Positions 6,014-11,422 of a DNA stretch of 24,391 bases are shown one piece after another. The notes beneath the pieces were generated by a model. The model had not been told where the DNA came from, ran no database searches, and saw only the letters and a list, made by a program, of their open reading frames with translations. The stretch is from a virus. The translations under genes were made by a program, and so were the position numbers. The number at the start of each line of letters is the position of its first letter. Within the stretch, counting starts at the first letter, position 1. The stretch is taken from positions 1-24,391 of IMG/VR virus record IMGVR_UViG_3300042463_001194. One strand, given 5' to 3'.

Positions 6014-6577
6014 CTCTTCCTGTATAAACGTATGAACGTTGCCACCGGAGTAGATATCATGCTTGATGGCAATTTCTACCGCGCGGTAAACAATTTTCTC
6101 AGCTTCCTTTGCGCTCTTGCACTTTTGATAGTTAAGAGCTTCAAGAACGCCGAGAGCTAGATCCGAACCGCTACCTGAGTGATAGATGTTTCGTTCTTCT
6201 CTATCCCAAGAGTAGTCTTCGTAAATTGGGTAAAGAACTCCGTGGATTGAAACAATAAACTCTGAATCGTGAGCCGCAGCTTCACCATCAGCCTTCATGT
6301 CGTAACCAGACTCGATAAAGACCTTACGCATAGACGGAATAAAAACTTTCGTCATAAATACGTCAAGGTCCTGTCCAGCTTTAGGGCGAGGAGCTCTCCA
6401 ACCAAATTGAAGTATGTTTGAGCCACGTCCTGCACCTGAACCCGCAATGAGAATGCCATTGTTCTCTACAACTTTATGTGTAGCCATCTCTAGATAGCGA
6501 CCGCTTTCGTCTGACGAACGCGAATCACAACCGATGACAGACCAGCCGTCACCTTGAATTGCTACAAGTGTAGTCAT
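6011..6577 (-). CDS. Proteasome beta-subunit / HslV-like Ntn hydrolase
   Basis: 188 aa. The start MTTLVAI exposes Thr2 as N-terminal nucleophile after Met removal. Asp18 (GCDSRSSD) and Lys35 (ATHKVV) match Asp17 and Lys33 of 20S beta/HslV subunits, GSGAGRGS and YHSGSGSDLALG match the fold's glycine loops, and KHDIYSGGNVHTF gives the conserved D..SGG end (Asp174, Ser177). All catalytic parts are present, with essentially no propeptide. It probably self-assembles into a ring peptidase or amidase. The partner ATPase is unknown. GGAGAGGAACCC precedes the ATG. A 10-bp stem-loop (6604-6640) lies in the leader and no clear promoter is seen, so read-through from 6983 is likely. Confidence 0.9.
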   Translation of the reverse strand: MTTLVAIQGDGWSVIGCDSRSSDESGRYLEMATHKVVENNGILIAGSGAGRGSNILQFGWRAPRPKAGQDLDVFMTKVFIPSMRKVFIESGYDMKADGEAAAHDSEFIVSIHGVLYPIYEDYSWDREERNIYHSGSGSDLALGVLEALNYQKCKSAKEAEKIVYRAVEIAIKHDIYSGGNVHTFIQEE

Positions 6578-6603
6578 GGGTTCCTCTCCAGGTAAAACGC
6601 CTA

Positions 6604-6640
6604 TCCAGGCGCTAGGTAAACTGTATCCTAAGCGCCTGGA
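6604..6640 (-). promoter_or_regulatory. Leader stem-loop before the proteasome-like gene
   Basis: TCCAGGCGCT and AGCGCCTGGA form a perfect 10-bp stem with a 17-base loop between the stop at 6648 and the start at 6577. It has no T-run, so it could be a processing site, attenuator or 5' stabiliser. Confidence 0.6.
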
Positions 6641-6647
6641 CTACGTC

Positions 6648-6983
6648 TTACTTTACGAGATCAATTATAGCCACAGGAACCGTAATATTGGAAGATTCAA
6701 CTCTACCTGTTACTGGGTTCATGTGGGCAAACCTTCCAACGGGTGTCTCCAGTCTTACAGTGACCTTCTTCTGTTTCATCCCTGTGATGGTTGCCTTTTG
6801 GCCAACCATATAGCGAGTGCCAGTTAGATCATTGAAGACTACCGTGTCACCGATGTTAAAGTCCGCAAGTGTACGTGAAGTACGTGAAGCTTTTAGGCGT
6901 GCGTCTACCGCTTCCTTTATCTTAATCAAATCAGAATCAAATGTTCCTGACTCGATTTCAGATGTAAGTTCTCCGATATTCAT
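6648..6983 (-). CDS. Hypothetical protein with beta-rich, KOW-like C-terminus
   Basis: 111 aa. Residues 1-40 are a predicted helix rich in Glu, Asp and Lys (LIKIKEAVDARLKAS). Residues 43-100 form a beta-rich block, IGDTVVFNDLTGTRYMVGQ then KATITGMKQKKVTVRLETPV and VGRF, reminiscent of small SH3/KOW-type barrels. I recognise it only as the kind of small conserved protein seen in phages of aquatic bacteria. It has its own extended -10 promoter and the AACGACGGAAAGGAC leader. The downstream proteasome-like gene probably depends on the same transcript. Confidence 0.82.
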   Translation of the reverse strand: MNIGELTSEIESGTFDSDLIKIKEAVDARLKASRTSRTLADFNIGDTVVFNDLTGTRYMVGQKATITGMKQKKVTVRLETPVGRFAHMNPVTGRVESSNITVPVAIIDLVK

Positions 6984-7013
6984 GTTCGTCCTTTCCGTCG
7001 TTGTTATAGTACT

Positions 7014-7022
7014 ATTATAACA
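7014..7022 (-). promoter_or_regulatory. Promoter of the 6983 gene
   Basis: TGTTATAAT on the minus strand, then AGTACTATAACAACGACGGAAAGGAC. The start region contains the self-complementary ATAGTACTAT. A TGTACT lies 17 bases upstream. Confidence 0.78.
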
Positions 7023-7048
7023 GGTTTAGTCAGGAAAGTACAATCGGT

Positions 7049-7291
7049 TTAAGCGTCAACCTCAGCACGGAAGTATCCGATACCTTCAGCAGTTTGAGCT
7101 AGATCTTCCACCCAAGGAAGACGTTTACGCTCGGTATCCAAGAAAGCACTAGCATAGATAACTGCCTCGCGCTTTGCAGGTCCGAGAGACTTGAATGCTC
7201 CACGGCGTGCTTCACCAGTTGCGAGATCCTTGACCTCAACCAGCCACGCAGCGTTAGGAGCCTTACTTTTATGTAGGGTTGCTACTATCAT
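7049..7291 (-). CDS. Hypothetical small protein
   Basis: 80 aa, MIVATLHKSKAPNAAWLVEV..., followed by KDLATGEARRGAFKSLGPAKREAVIYA. An N-terminal beta segment precedes a helix. The W..E..D..TGE..  pattern loosely recalls the 13840-14019 protein (WEIRDARTGERISKF), so they could be distant relatives. GTCGAAAGGACATC precedes ATG 7291. The leader contains a broken small reading frame (7323-7449). No function recognised. Confidence 0.75.
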   Translation of the reverse strand: MIVATLHKSKAPNAAWLVEVKDLATGEARRGAFKSLGPAKREAVIYASAFLDTERKRLPWVEDLAQTAEGIGYFRAEVDA

Positions 7292-7322
7292 GATGTCCTT
7301 TCGACATTGTTAGGTAGGCAGT

Positions 7323-7449
7323 TTAATGACGTACCCAGGTCGTTCCGTGGCGCGGATTGGAGTACGCGCCTCGGAAATCTAATTTATACGGCGTAAGCTA
7401 ATTTGTAACCTTTGTTCAGTTTTTCTGAACCTTCCTTCCGTCGTTTCAT
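7323..7449 (-). pseudogene. Split mini-ORF interrupted by 19 bases (decayed gene or translational bypass)
   Basis: From ATG 7449 (or CTG 7419) a frame reads ...LNKGYKL and stops soon after at TAA. Nineteen bases after the TTA codon at 7401-7399, a second TTA (7382-7380) sits in the identical heptamer AAATTAG. From there a second frame reads LDFRGAYSNPRHGTTWVRH to the TAA at 7325, with no usable start of its own. Joining the two at the repeat gives one uninterrupted small protein of 25-35 aa. The take-off region contains the hairpin GTTCAGaaaaaCTGAAC. A frameshifting insertion is the simplest reading; ribosome hopping, as in T4 gene 60, is the interesting one. Confidence 0.4.
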
Positions 7450-7468
7450 CGTTTCCGATGATAATACT

Positions 7469-7477
7469 ATTATATCA
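7469..7477 (-). promoter_or_regulatory. Promoter upstream of the split mini-ORF
   Basis: TGATATAAT on the minus strand, followed by AGTATTATC and an AAACGACGGAAGGAAGG leader. It presumably serves the 7049-7291 gene as well. Confidence 0.75.
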
Positions 7478-7499
7478 GGAAGGTTTAGGGAAGCATACG

Positions 7500-7775
7500 T
7501 TACTCGTCGGTAACATCTTCCTCGTCCGGCCACATCTCTGGGCGGAGGGCAAACTCGTATTGGTCACCTCTCCAGGAGTTTGAACCGAAGGAGATGTCCT
7601 CCTCCATAAGTTTGTTTAAGGATAGGACAGCGGTGTGCCCTTCAGCCTCAAACATAATGACAAGCTTTGTGTCTGACTGTTCAGGGTCATCAACTAGAGC
7701 TACAGTGAACGGCATACCACCAATTCCATTTCGGTGGGTATCCATGTCTACGATTTCTAGCTTATCTGCATTCAT
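7500..7775 (-). CDS. Hypothetical acidic protein
   Basis: 91 aa, acidic (C-terminal PEMWPDEEDVTDE). A beta-rich core (MPFTVALVDDPEQSDTKLVI) is followed by the motif SNSWRGDQYEFALRP, which looks conserved in kind but which I cannot place in a named family. ATG 7775 overlaps the TGA of the preceding 54-aa gene (ATGA), so translation is coupled. It is the last gene of the operon starting at 9196. Confidence 0.78.
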   Translation of the reverse strand: MNADKLEIVDMDTHRNGIGGMPFTVALVDDPEQSDTKLVIMFEAEGHTAVLSLNKLMEEDISFGSNSWRGDQYEFALRPEMWPDEEDVTDE

Positions 7776-7936
7776 CGCTGTCTCTTTATCTCTGGTCGTC
7801 GCTTAGAAATCTCACACTTGGTAATATTGAAGTCATGCTTCTTGAGCCAGTCCTTTGCGACTCCTTCATTGATGAACTCACCTATCCATACTCCCTGCTC
7901 ATCAAAAACATTTACTAAATCATAGAGAGTACTCAT
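7772..7936 (-). CDS. Small hypothetical protein, 54 aa
   Basis: MSTLYDLVNVFDEQGVWIGE... then FINEGVAKDWLKKHDFNITK. ATG 7936 overlaps the stop of the HTH gene and its own TGA overlaps the next ATG, both as ATGA, which strongly supports a real gene. Short alpha/beta protein with a basic tail (KRRPEIKRQR). Function unknown. Confidence 0.75.
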   Translation of the reverse strand: MSTLYDLVNVFDEQGVWIGEFINEGVAKDWLKKHDFNITKCEISKRRPEIKRQR

Positions 7937-8535
7937 TGAGTCACCACACGATTATTTTGTTTAATAGGAGTGTAGCATGGGCTCTTACCTGTTTTTGGTG
8001 ATAGGTACCCGTAACGTGCAAGACGGAACCTAAGAGCTCCGTGTGTCACACCAAGACGCTTTGCAAGACGATACAGGGTTACACCCTCAACTGAATACAA
8101 ATGCCAGATGAGTGCAGAGTACTCTTCAGCTTCCTTACGGTACGTTGAATGGTCGTAGCGTACTTTTTGTGCAAGAGGTTTTAATTCGAGTAGACGAGCT
8201 AGAGCTTCGGGTGAAGGCTCGATGTATACGGGAGGAGCTAGAACTTCAATCTCGATAGTCTCGAGCTCCGGGACAGGGAAAGATCCTGGATCTGCAAGTA
8301 TATGCAAAGCTAAAGCAGGTGAAGCCTTAGTTTCAATTTGACGAATACGCTCGCGTGTAAGTCCAATGGCATCCGCAATCGCTTGAAGCTTCCACCCTTT
8401 CATACGAAGTACGTAGATGTACGCCGCACGCATTTCCTTATCCTCCACGAGGTTAAGTGCAGTGGTAGTGACAAACGGCAGCGTCTGATGCTGCGTCACC
8501 GGAACCTGCTTTTTAATCATAATTCTTTTAGGCAT
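7933..8535 (-). CDS. DNA-binding protein with sigma-70 region-4-like HTH and a second HTH
   Basis: 200 aa. Residues 37-70 (YVLRMKGWKLQAIADAIGLT then RERIRQIETKA) closely match sigma-70 region 4 / RNA-polymerase-sigma-like HTH, including the RERIRQIE recognition-helix signature. Residues 150-180 (EGVTLYRLAKRLGVTHGALR) form a second HTH. No sigma region 2 is seen, so it is not a full sigma factor. It may be an alternative -35-recognising factor, an anti-sigma-like decoy or a plain repressor. AAGGAAAACAA precedes ATG 8535. It lies mid-operon and overlaps the next gene by ATGA. It is a candidate regulator of the uniform promoters in this genome. Confidence 0.85.
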   Translation of the reverse strand: MPKRIMIKKQVPVTQHQTLPFVTTTALNLVEDKEMRAAYIYVLRMKGWKLQAIADAIGLTRERIRQIETKASPALALHILADPGSFPVPELETIEIEVLAPPVYIEPSPEALARLLELKPLAQKVRYDHSTYRKEAEEYSALIWHLYSVEGVTLYRLAKRLGVTHGALRFRLARYGYLSPKTGKSPCYTPIKQNNRVVTQ

Positions 8536-8544
8536 TTGTTTTCC

Positions 8545-8748
8545 TTAGCTTATTGATAGTGGGTCGCATACGGGAAGTGTATGTGAGCGCCAGTCGTACA
8601 AAATTTGTTCGAGCACAACTGAGTACTCGTCGTCCGGAAGTGACGCTATAACTTCTTGAGCAAGAGATACAAATCGCAAGCTCTCGGATTGGTTGGCTTG
8701 GTGATTAGACTCAAGGTTACCGCATGTGCCACAGTACTCTTCTAGCAT
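8545..8748 (-). CDS. Small CxxC protein
   Basis: 67 aa. It begins MLEEYCGTCGNLESNH, giving a single C..C...H zinc-knuckle-like site, followed by a helical region (VSLAQEVIASLPDDEYSVVL). ATG 8748 overlaps the stop of the preceding gene (TAATG). Too short to assign; metal binding is inferred from the Cys pair only. Confidence 0.72.
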   Translation of the reverse strand: MLEEYCGTCGNLESNHQANQSESLRFVSLAQEVIASLPDDEYSVVLEQILYDWRSHTLPVCDPLSIS

Positions 8749-8903
8749 TACGCACTCAATGGGAGTTGACTCTTGATGCGAGACTGAAGGTCTGACACCA
8801 TGTGTGCGAGGTGATGGAATCCGTGGTCTTGACTAGATGCTTTCTCTTTGCCAAGCGCACGAAGAATGATTTCAATATCTTTGTCGGTAAGTTCGATGTT
8901 CAT
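8748..8903 (-). CDS. Small hypothetical protein, 51 aa
   Basis: MNIELTDKDIEIILRALGKE... then HLAHMVSDLQSRIKSQLPL. A mostly helical protein beginning 2 bases after the 8906-9196 stop and ending in a TAATG overlap with the next gene. The LTDKDIEIILRAL start resembles short helical proteins common in phage operons. Existence is supported by packing, function unknown. Confidence 0.7.
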   Translation of the reverse strand: MNIELTDKDIEIILRALGKEKASSQDHGFHHLAHMVSDLQSRIKSQLPLSA

Positions 8904-8905
8904 GA

Positions 8906-9196
8906 TTACACCAGTCTTTCTTTTGCAAGAACCGCGTTCTTTACAAGTTCAACTACATCTCGGTTGAATCCACCGATGTTGTACTCCATAAGTTCATCCA
9001 TATCAGGGGCACCTAAATCGTAGCGCTTCCAGTCATAGATTGTTGCAACTGACCCATCTGAAAACATGTGGGTCCATTCAACGGTAACTTTGTCTCCTGG
9101 GTAATAAAAAGTTGGTTCATCGAACACTGCGATGAGATCTCGCATCGTAGTTGTGACGTACCCCTGTAGGGATGTGCCATTTGAAATGTCACTCAT
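8906..9196 (-). CDS. Conserved phage-type hypothetical protein
   Basis: 96 aa. DKVTVEWTHMFSDGSVATIY then DWKRYDLGAP and YNIGGFNRDVVELVK form a pattern I associate with an uncharacterised protein found in many phages (a beta-sheet with an invariant YDWK and W/N-x-GG block). AAAGGACAAGAAA precedes ATG 9196 and an extended -10 lies about 30 bases upstream. First gene of an operon running down to 7500. Function unknown. Confidence 0.82.
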   Translation of the reverse strand: MSDISNGTSLQGYVTTTMRDLIAVFDEPTFYYPGDKVTVEWTHMFSDGSVATIYDWKRYDLGAPDMDELMEYNIGGFNRDVVELVKNAVLAKERLV

Positions 9197-9225
9197 TTTC
9201 TTGTCCTTTCGTCGTTGTTGGTACT

Positions 9226-9234
9226 ATTATATCA
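9226..9234 (-). promoter_or_regulatory. Promoter of the 9196-7500 operon
   Basis: TGATATAAT on the minus strand, then AGTACCAACAACGACGAAAGGAC, one of the most compact promoter-leader pairs here. Confidence 0.8.
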
Positions 9235-9237
9235 TGT

Positions 9238-9480
9238 TTACTTGTCGAAGTACACTATCTCCACAAATTCATTTGCCCAGCCTGTGAGCCCAGCTTCCAT
9301 CTTGTTTTTGTGATGTCCGCAGAAGAAGAGATCTCCGGAGTTCCCGGTAACCTTCCAGATTGCCTGGGCTGTCTGGCAGGAATCACAAGGAACCCAACCG
9401 TAAGACTCTTGAGGCGTATCCTCAACTACTTCTTCAGTAATGGTAGACTCCACGTCTTCTCCTTTAGTTAAGTTAATCAT
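9238..9480 (-). CDS. DUF7455-like zinc protein
   Basis: 80 aa. WVPCDSCQTAQAIWKVT...GDLFFCGHHKNKME matches the CDRC.AQA......LLFC.HH pattern of DUF7455, small proteins of actinobacteria and their phages. Cys pair plus CxHH should bind one zinc. The first 30 residues are acidic and disordered (TITEEVVEDTPQE). I start at ATG 9480, 8 bases after the upstream stop; an in-frame upstream extension would run through the coding region of that gene. The ribosome binding site is poor, suggesting coupling. Supports an actinobacterial host. Confidence 0.82.
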   Translation of the reverse strand: MINLTKGEDVESTITEEVVEDTPQESYGWVPCDSCQTAQAIWKVTGNSGDLFFCGHHKNKMEAGLTGWANEFVEIVYFDK

Positions 9481-9487
9481 ACTTGGT

Positions 9488-9730
9488 TTATAGACTGGTG
9501 TGTTGTGAGTTGTACCAACCTTCGCGGGAGTTTTCCTCACCGCATTTGATGCACACCCACTCTGCAAACCACACTACGGTGTCATGCGCCCAGTCTTCAA
9601 TTGTCGGCACCTCATAGCATGCGTCACACTCGTCATTGCCGCAGTTGAGTTCCTGTATACTCTCACTCTCGAGTGAGCCCGCAATCTCTGGTTCAAACCC
9701 AGAGACGCCTGGTGGATAATTACTTGACAT
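9488..9730 (-). CDS. Small zinc-ribbon protein
   Basis: 80 aa. CGNDECDACYEVP (C30, C35, C38) and VCIKCGEEN (C59, C62) supply four to five cysteines for a zinc ribbon around a Trp-rich core (DWAHDTVVWFAEW). GACGGAAGGAAGCAAG precedes ATG 9730. Followed by the DUF7455-like gene, so two zinc proteins share one unit. Role unknown. Confidence 0.78.
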   Translation of the reverse strand: MSSNYPPGVSGFEPEIAGSLESESIQELNCGNDECDACYEVPTIEDWAHDTVVWFAEWVCIKCGEENSREGWYNSQHTSL

Positions 9731-9761
9731 CTTGCTTCCTTCCGTCGCTGTGTATAAGATA

Positions 9762-9790
9762 ATTATATCATACTATAGATCTAAAGTAAA
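9762..9790 (-). promoter_or_regulatory. Promoter of the 9730 unit
   Basis: -10 TGATATAAT (9762-9770) and -35 TTTACT (9785-9790), spacer 17. Confidence 0.85.
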
Positions 9791-9803
9791 CTAAGGTGCT
9801 GAA

Positions 9804-9829
9804 GGTACCCTACCGGTGAGTAGGGTACC
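9804..9829 (-). terminator. Hairpin after the 9838-10281 gene
   Basis: GGTACCCTAC and GTAGGGTACC form a perfect 10-bp stem, 6-base loop, 8 bases past the stop. The T-run is weak (TTCAGCACCTTAGTTTACT). Confidence 0.6.
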
Positions 9830-9837
9830 CGCAACTA

Positions 9838-10281
9838 CTACTCTGGGTAAGAGTTAAGGAAGAACTCTTGAAGATCTGCATCAACCCAGAAGCCTCTGTA
9901 GAAAGGACTCATTGATGAGTCTTCTGTATCTAAAAGATTCTTAAAGTAATCTTGAATTATTTCTTCTTCTGTATCAACACTCATGAAGGGGATGTATTCT
10001 GTTCCTTCAATTGTAACATAGGAACCCGCATCTATCCAGTGATAGGTGTTATCTGGGTATCTAAAGGTTACTACTTGACCGTCTGCATCTACTTCAACAA
10101 TTTCTGCTTGGTCTACATTAAGTGATGGTTCTACTTTATGATCTTGGAATAGGTTGCTACTTGCTATATAGTCTTTAAGAGGAGATGTCTTTGAGTTCTT
10201 AAACAACTCGTGGAGCTTTTGTGAAGATGTGAGTGTGGTGTCTTGTGAGACCTTTAGTATATCTGTGTATGTAGGGTACAT
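9838..10281 (-). CDS. Hypothetical protein, paralogue of 10391-10867
   Basis: 147 aa, acidic. The central block TFRYPDNTYHWIDAGSYVTI followed by EGTEYIP aligns with the neighbouring protein (LRYPDNTYHHLDIGGYDEID then GIEYLS), and both continue with an acidic helical tail and a ...DAD/DEE.Q/V...F end. The two are therefore tandem duplicates that have diverged strongly outside this core. I start at ATG 10281; an in-frame TTG 12 bases upstream forms part of the ATTGGAACC leader. Codon choice is A/T-ending. First of the eight single-gene cassettes. No known function. Confidence 0.82.
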   Translation of the reverse strand: MYPTYTDILKVSQDTTLTSSQKLHELFKNSKTSPLKDYIASSNLFQDHKVEPSLNVDQAEIVEVDADGQVVTFRYPDNTYHWIDAGSYVTIEGTEYIPFMSVDTEEEIIQDYFKNLLDTEDSSMSPFYRGFWVDADLQEFFLNSYPE

Positions 10282-10314
10282 CTTAGGTTCCAATCATTAG
10301 TGGTTAATAAGATA

Positions 10315-10343
10315 ATTATAACATAAATCTATTATAAAGTAAA
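10315..10343 (-). promoter_or_regulatory. Promoter of the 10281 cassette
   Basis: -10 TGTTATAAT (10315-10323), -35 TTTACT (10338-10343), spacer 17. Confidence 0.88.
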
Positions 10344-10351
10344 CAATTGAA

Positions 10352-10378
10352 GGTAACCCTCTGGGGAGGAGGGTTACC
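10352..10378 (-). terminator. Hairpin after the 10391-10867 gene
   Basis: GGTAACCCTC and GAGGGTTACC form a perfect 10-bp stem with a 7-base loop; TTCAATTGTTTAC follows. Closely resembles the 9804-9829 stem in design but not in loop. Confidence 0.6.
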
Positions 10379-10390
10379 CGCAACTTGGTA

Positions 10391-10867
10391 TTAGTACTCT
10401 TGTGGGAGAGTTTTCTTTAGTTCATTAAACTCACCGCTGAAGATTCTTTTCTGGACTTCTTCATCTAAGATGAGACCATATGCCCAGAAGGTACTTTTTT
10501 CATTTAGAATTTCTTGGAGGAAGTATAGGTATCTTTCTGGGTCTTCTTCTACCGCTTCTGGGGATAGGTACTCAATACCATCAATTTCATCATAGCCACC
10601 GATATCTAGGTGGTGATAGGTGTTATCTGGGTACCGAAGGATGAATCCTTGATGATCATGCATTCCTATAATTACCGCTTCATCCTGGGGTAGTGAAGGG
10701 TGCCAATACTGAATTGTACCATCAAATTCTTTAATACCACCTTCAACATGGTCTTCTTCATCAATTCCTGCAAATCCGATATTATTGTAGATCTCTGAGA
10801 ATGGGTTTCCTGGAACATCTTTGAATACTTGGTGGAATACTTCTGATACTGTTTTTTGGTTCAACAT
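10391..10867 (-). CDS. Hypothetical protein, paralogue of 9838-10281
   Basis: 158 aa, acidic, with the shared RYPDNTYHHLDIGGYDEIDG core at about residues 93-115. The first 85 residues differ from the neighbour (SEVFHQVFKDVPGNPFSEIY) and could form a separate domain. The start is ATG 10867 after GATTGGAACCTAAA. A-/T-ending codons match the neighbour but not the next three cassettes, implying separate origins within one array. Function unknown; small acidic proteins from such arrays are often host-takeover or anti-defence factors, which is inference only. Confidence 0.83.
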   Translation of the reverse strand: MLNQKTVSEVFHQVFKDVPGNPFSEIYNNIGFAGIDEEDHVEGGIKEFDGTIQYWHPSLPQDEAVIIGMHDHQGFILRYPDNTYHHLDIGGYDEIDGIEYLSPEAVEEDPERYLYFLQEILNEKSTFWAYGLILDEEVQKRIFSGEFNELKKTLPQEY

Positions 10868-10911
10868 TTTAGGTTCCAATCTATTTTTTAACCCTTGTGG
10901 TTAATAAGATA

Positions 10912-10940
10912 ATTATATCATACTTTTATTATAAAGTAAA
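10912..10940 (-). promoter_or_regulatory. Promoter of the 10867 cassette
   Basis: -10 TGATATAAT (10912-10920), -35 TTTACT (10935-10940), spacer 17. Confidence 0.88.
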
Positions 10941-10979
10941 CAATTGAATTGAAGACGGCAGAAGAAGACACACAGATCA

Positions 10980-11008
10980 ATTATATCATATTTATTATAA
11001 AAAGCAAA
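10980..11008 (-). promoter_or_regulatory. Second, upstream promoter with no gene of its own
   Basis: -10 TGATATAAT (10980-10988), -35 TTTGCT (11003-11008), spacer 17. Only about 40 bases separate it from the next promoter, with no start codon between, so it is a tandem promoter or the remnant of a lost cassette. Confidence 0.75.
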
Positions 11009-11013
11009 GGGCT

Positions 11014-11032
11014 GCGCAGTTGTGGGCTGCGC
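11014..11032 (-). terminator. GC-rich hairpin after the 11044-11310 gene
   Basis: GCGCAG and CTGCGC form a 6-bp stem. GGGCTGCGC is also repeated directly (11009-11017 and 11024-11032). CCCTTTGCTTTTTA follows on the minus strand, as in an intrinsic terminator. Confidence 0.55.
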
Positions 11033-11043
11033 GGCGCGAGCGT

Positions 11044-11310
11044 TTATAACGGCAAGGTTATTTGGTCAAGAAATAGAGTAGGGAGATGTGAAAGACAGAT
11101 TGTTTGGCTGGAGTCAAGATAGAACGGAATTGCAAGATTGAATTTAGAAGAGCAGTATTCGCAGATAAAGTCAGTAGAGTTTGTTTTAGCGATGCAGATA
11201 GTTATTTCGGCGTAGCCGGCAGAGTCGAAAGATTCGTCGGTGTAGTCAGTTGTAAAAAAGTAAGAAGTGTAATTTTCGTCAGAATATGATGAAGTAAATT
11301 GCGTAGTCAT
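11044..11310 (-). CDS. Small Ser/Thr/Tyr-rich zinc-ribbon-like protein
   Basis: 88 aa. The N-terminal 40 residues are rich in Thr, Ser, Tyr, Phe and Asp (SYFFTTDYTDESFDSAGYAE). The C-terminal half has CEYCSSKFNLAIPFYLD and CLSHLP, a C..C...C..H set spaced like the DUF7455-type zinc site. Only one glycine and no tryptophan. GATTGG-type leader ATTGGAG precedes ATG 11310. It lies in the GC-skew island shared with the next three cassettes. Function unknown. Confidence 0.72.
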   Translation of the reverse strand: MTTQFTSSYSDENYTSYFFTTDYTDESFDSAGYAEITICIAKTNSTDFICEYCSSKFNLAIPFYLDSSQTICLSHLPTLFLDQITLPL

Positions 11311-11346
11311 GATGTAAATCTCCAATTCGTAGTTGTTAATAGTTTA

Positions 11347-11375
11347 ATTATAACATGTTTAATTATAAAAGCAAA
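11347..11375 (-). promoter_or_regulatory. Promoter of the 11310 cassette
   Basis: -10 TGTTATAAT (11347-11355), -35 TTTGCT (11370-11375), spacer 17. The -35 sits in the terminator tail of the preceding cassette. Confidence 0.85.
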
Positions 11376-11385
11376 ATACGCAAGC

Positions 11386-11412
11386 GCGCGGCATGCAGAG
11401 CAGAGGCCGCGC
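11386..11412 (-). terminator. GC-rich hairpin repeat, copy 1
   Basis: A 27-base element with arms GCGCGGC and GCCGCGC around a 13-base loop; identical in all 27 bases to 11898-11924. It follows the 11423-11800 stop and is followed by GCTTGCGTATTTTGCTTTTA. Confidence 0.7.
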
Positions 11413-11422
11413 GAAGCGAGCG

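Noticed and set aside
7933-8535. Full phage sigma factor
   Set aside because: Only region-4-like sequence is visible; no region 2 (-10 binding) motif is present.
9660-9730. tRNA-like CTCTGG...CCAGAG arm with GTTTGAA loop
   Set aside because: Loop and stem do not fit a T-arm, no acceptor or anticodon stem pairs, and it lies in a well-supported zinc-ribbon gene.
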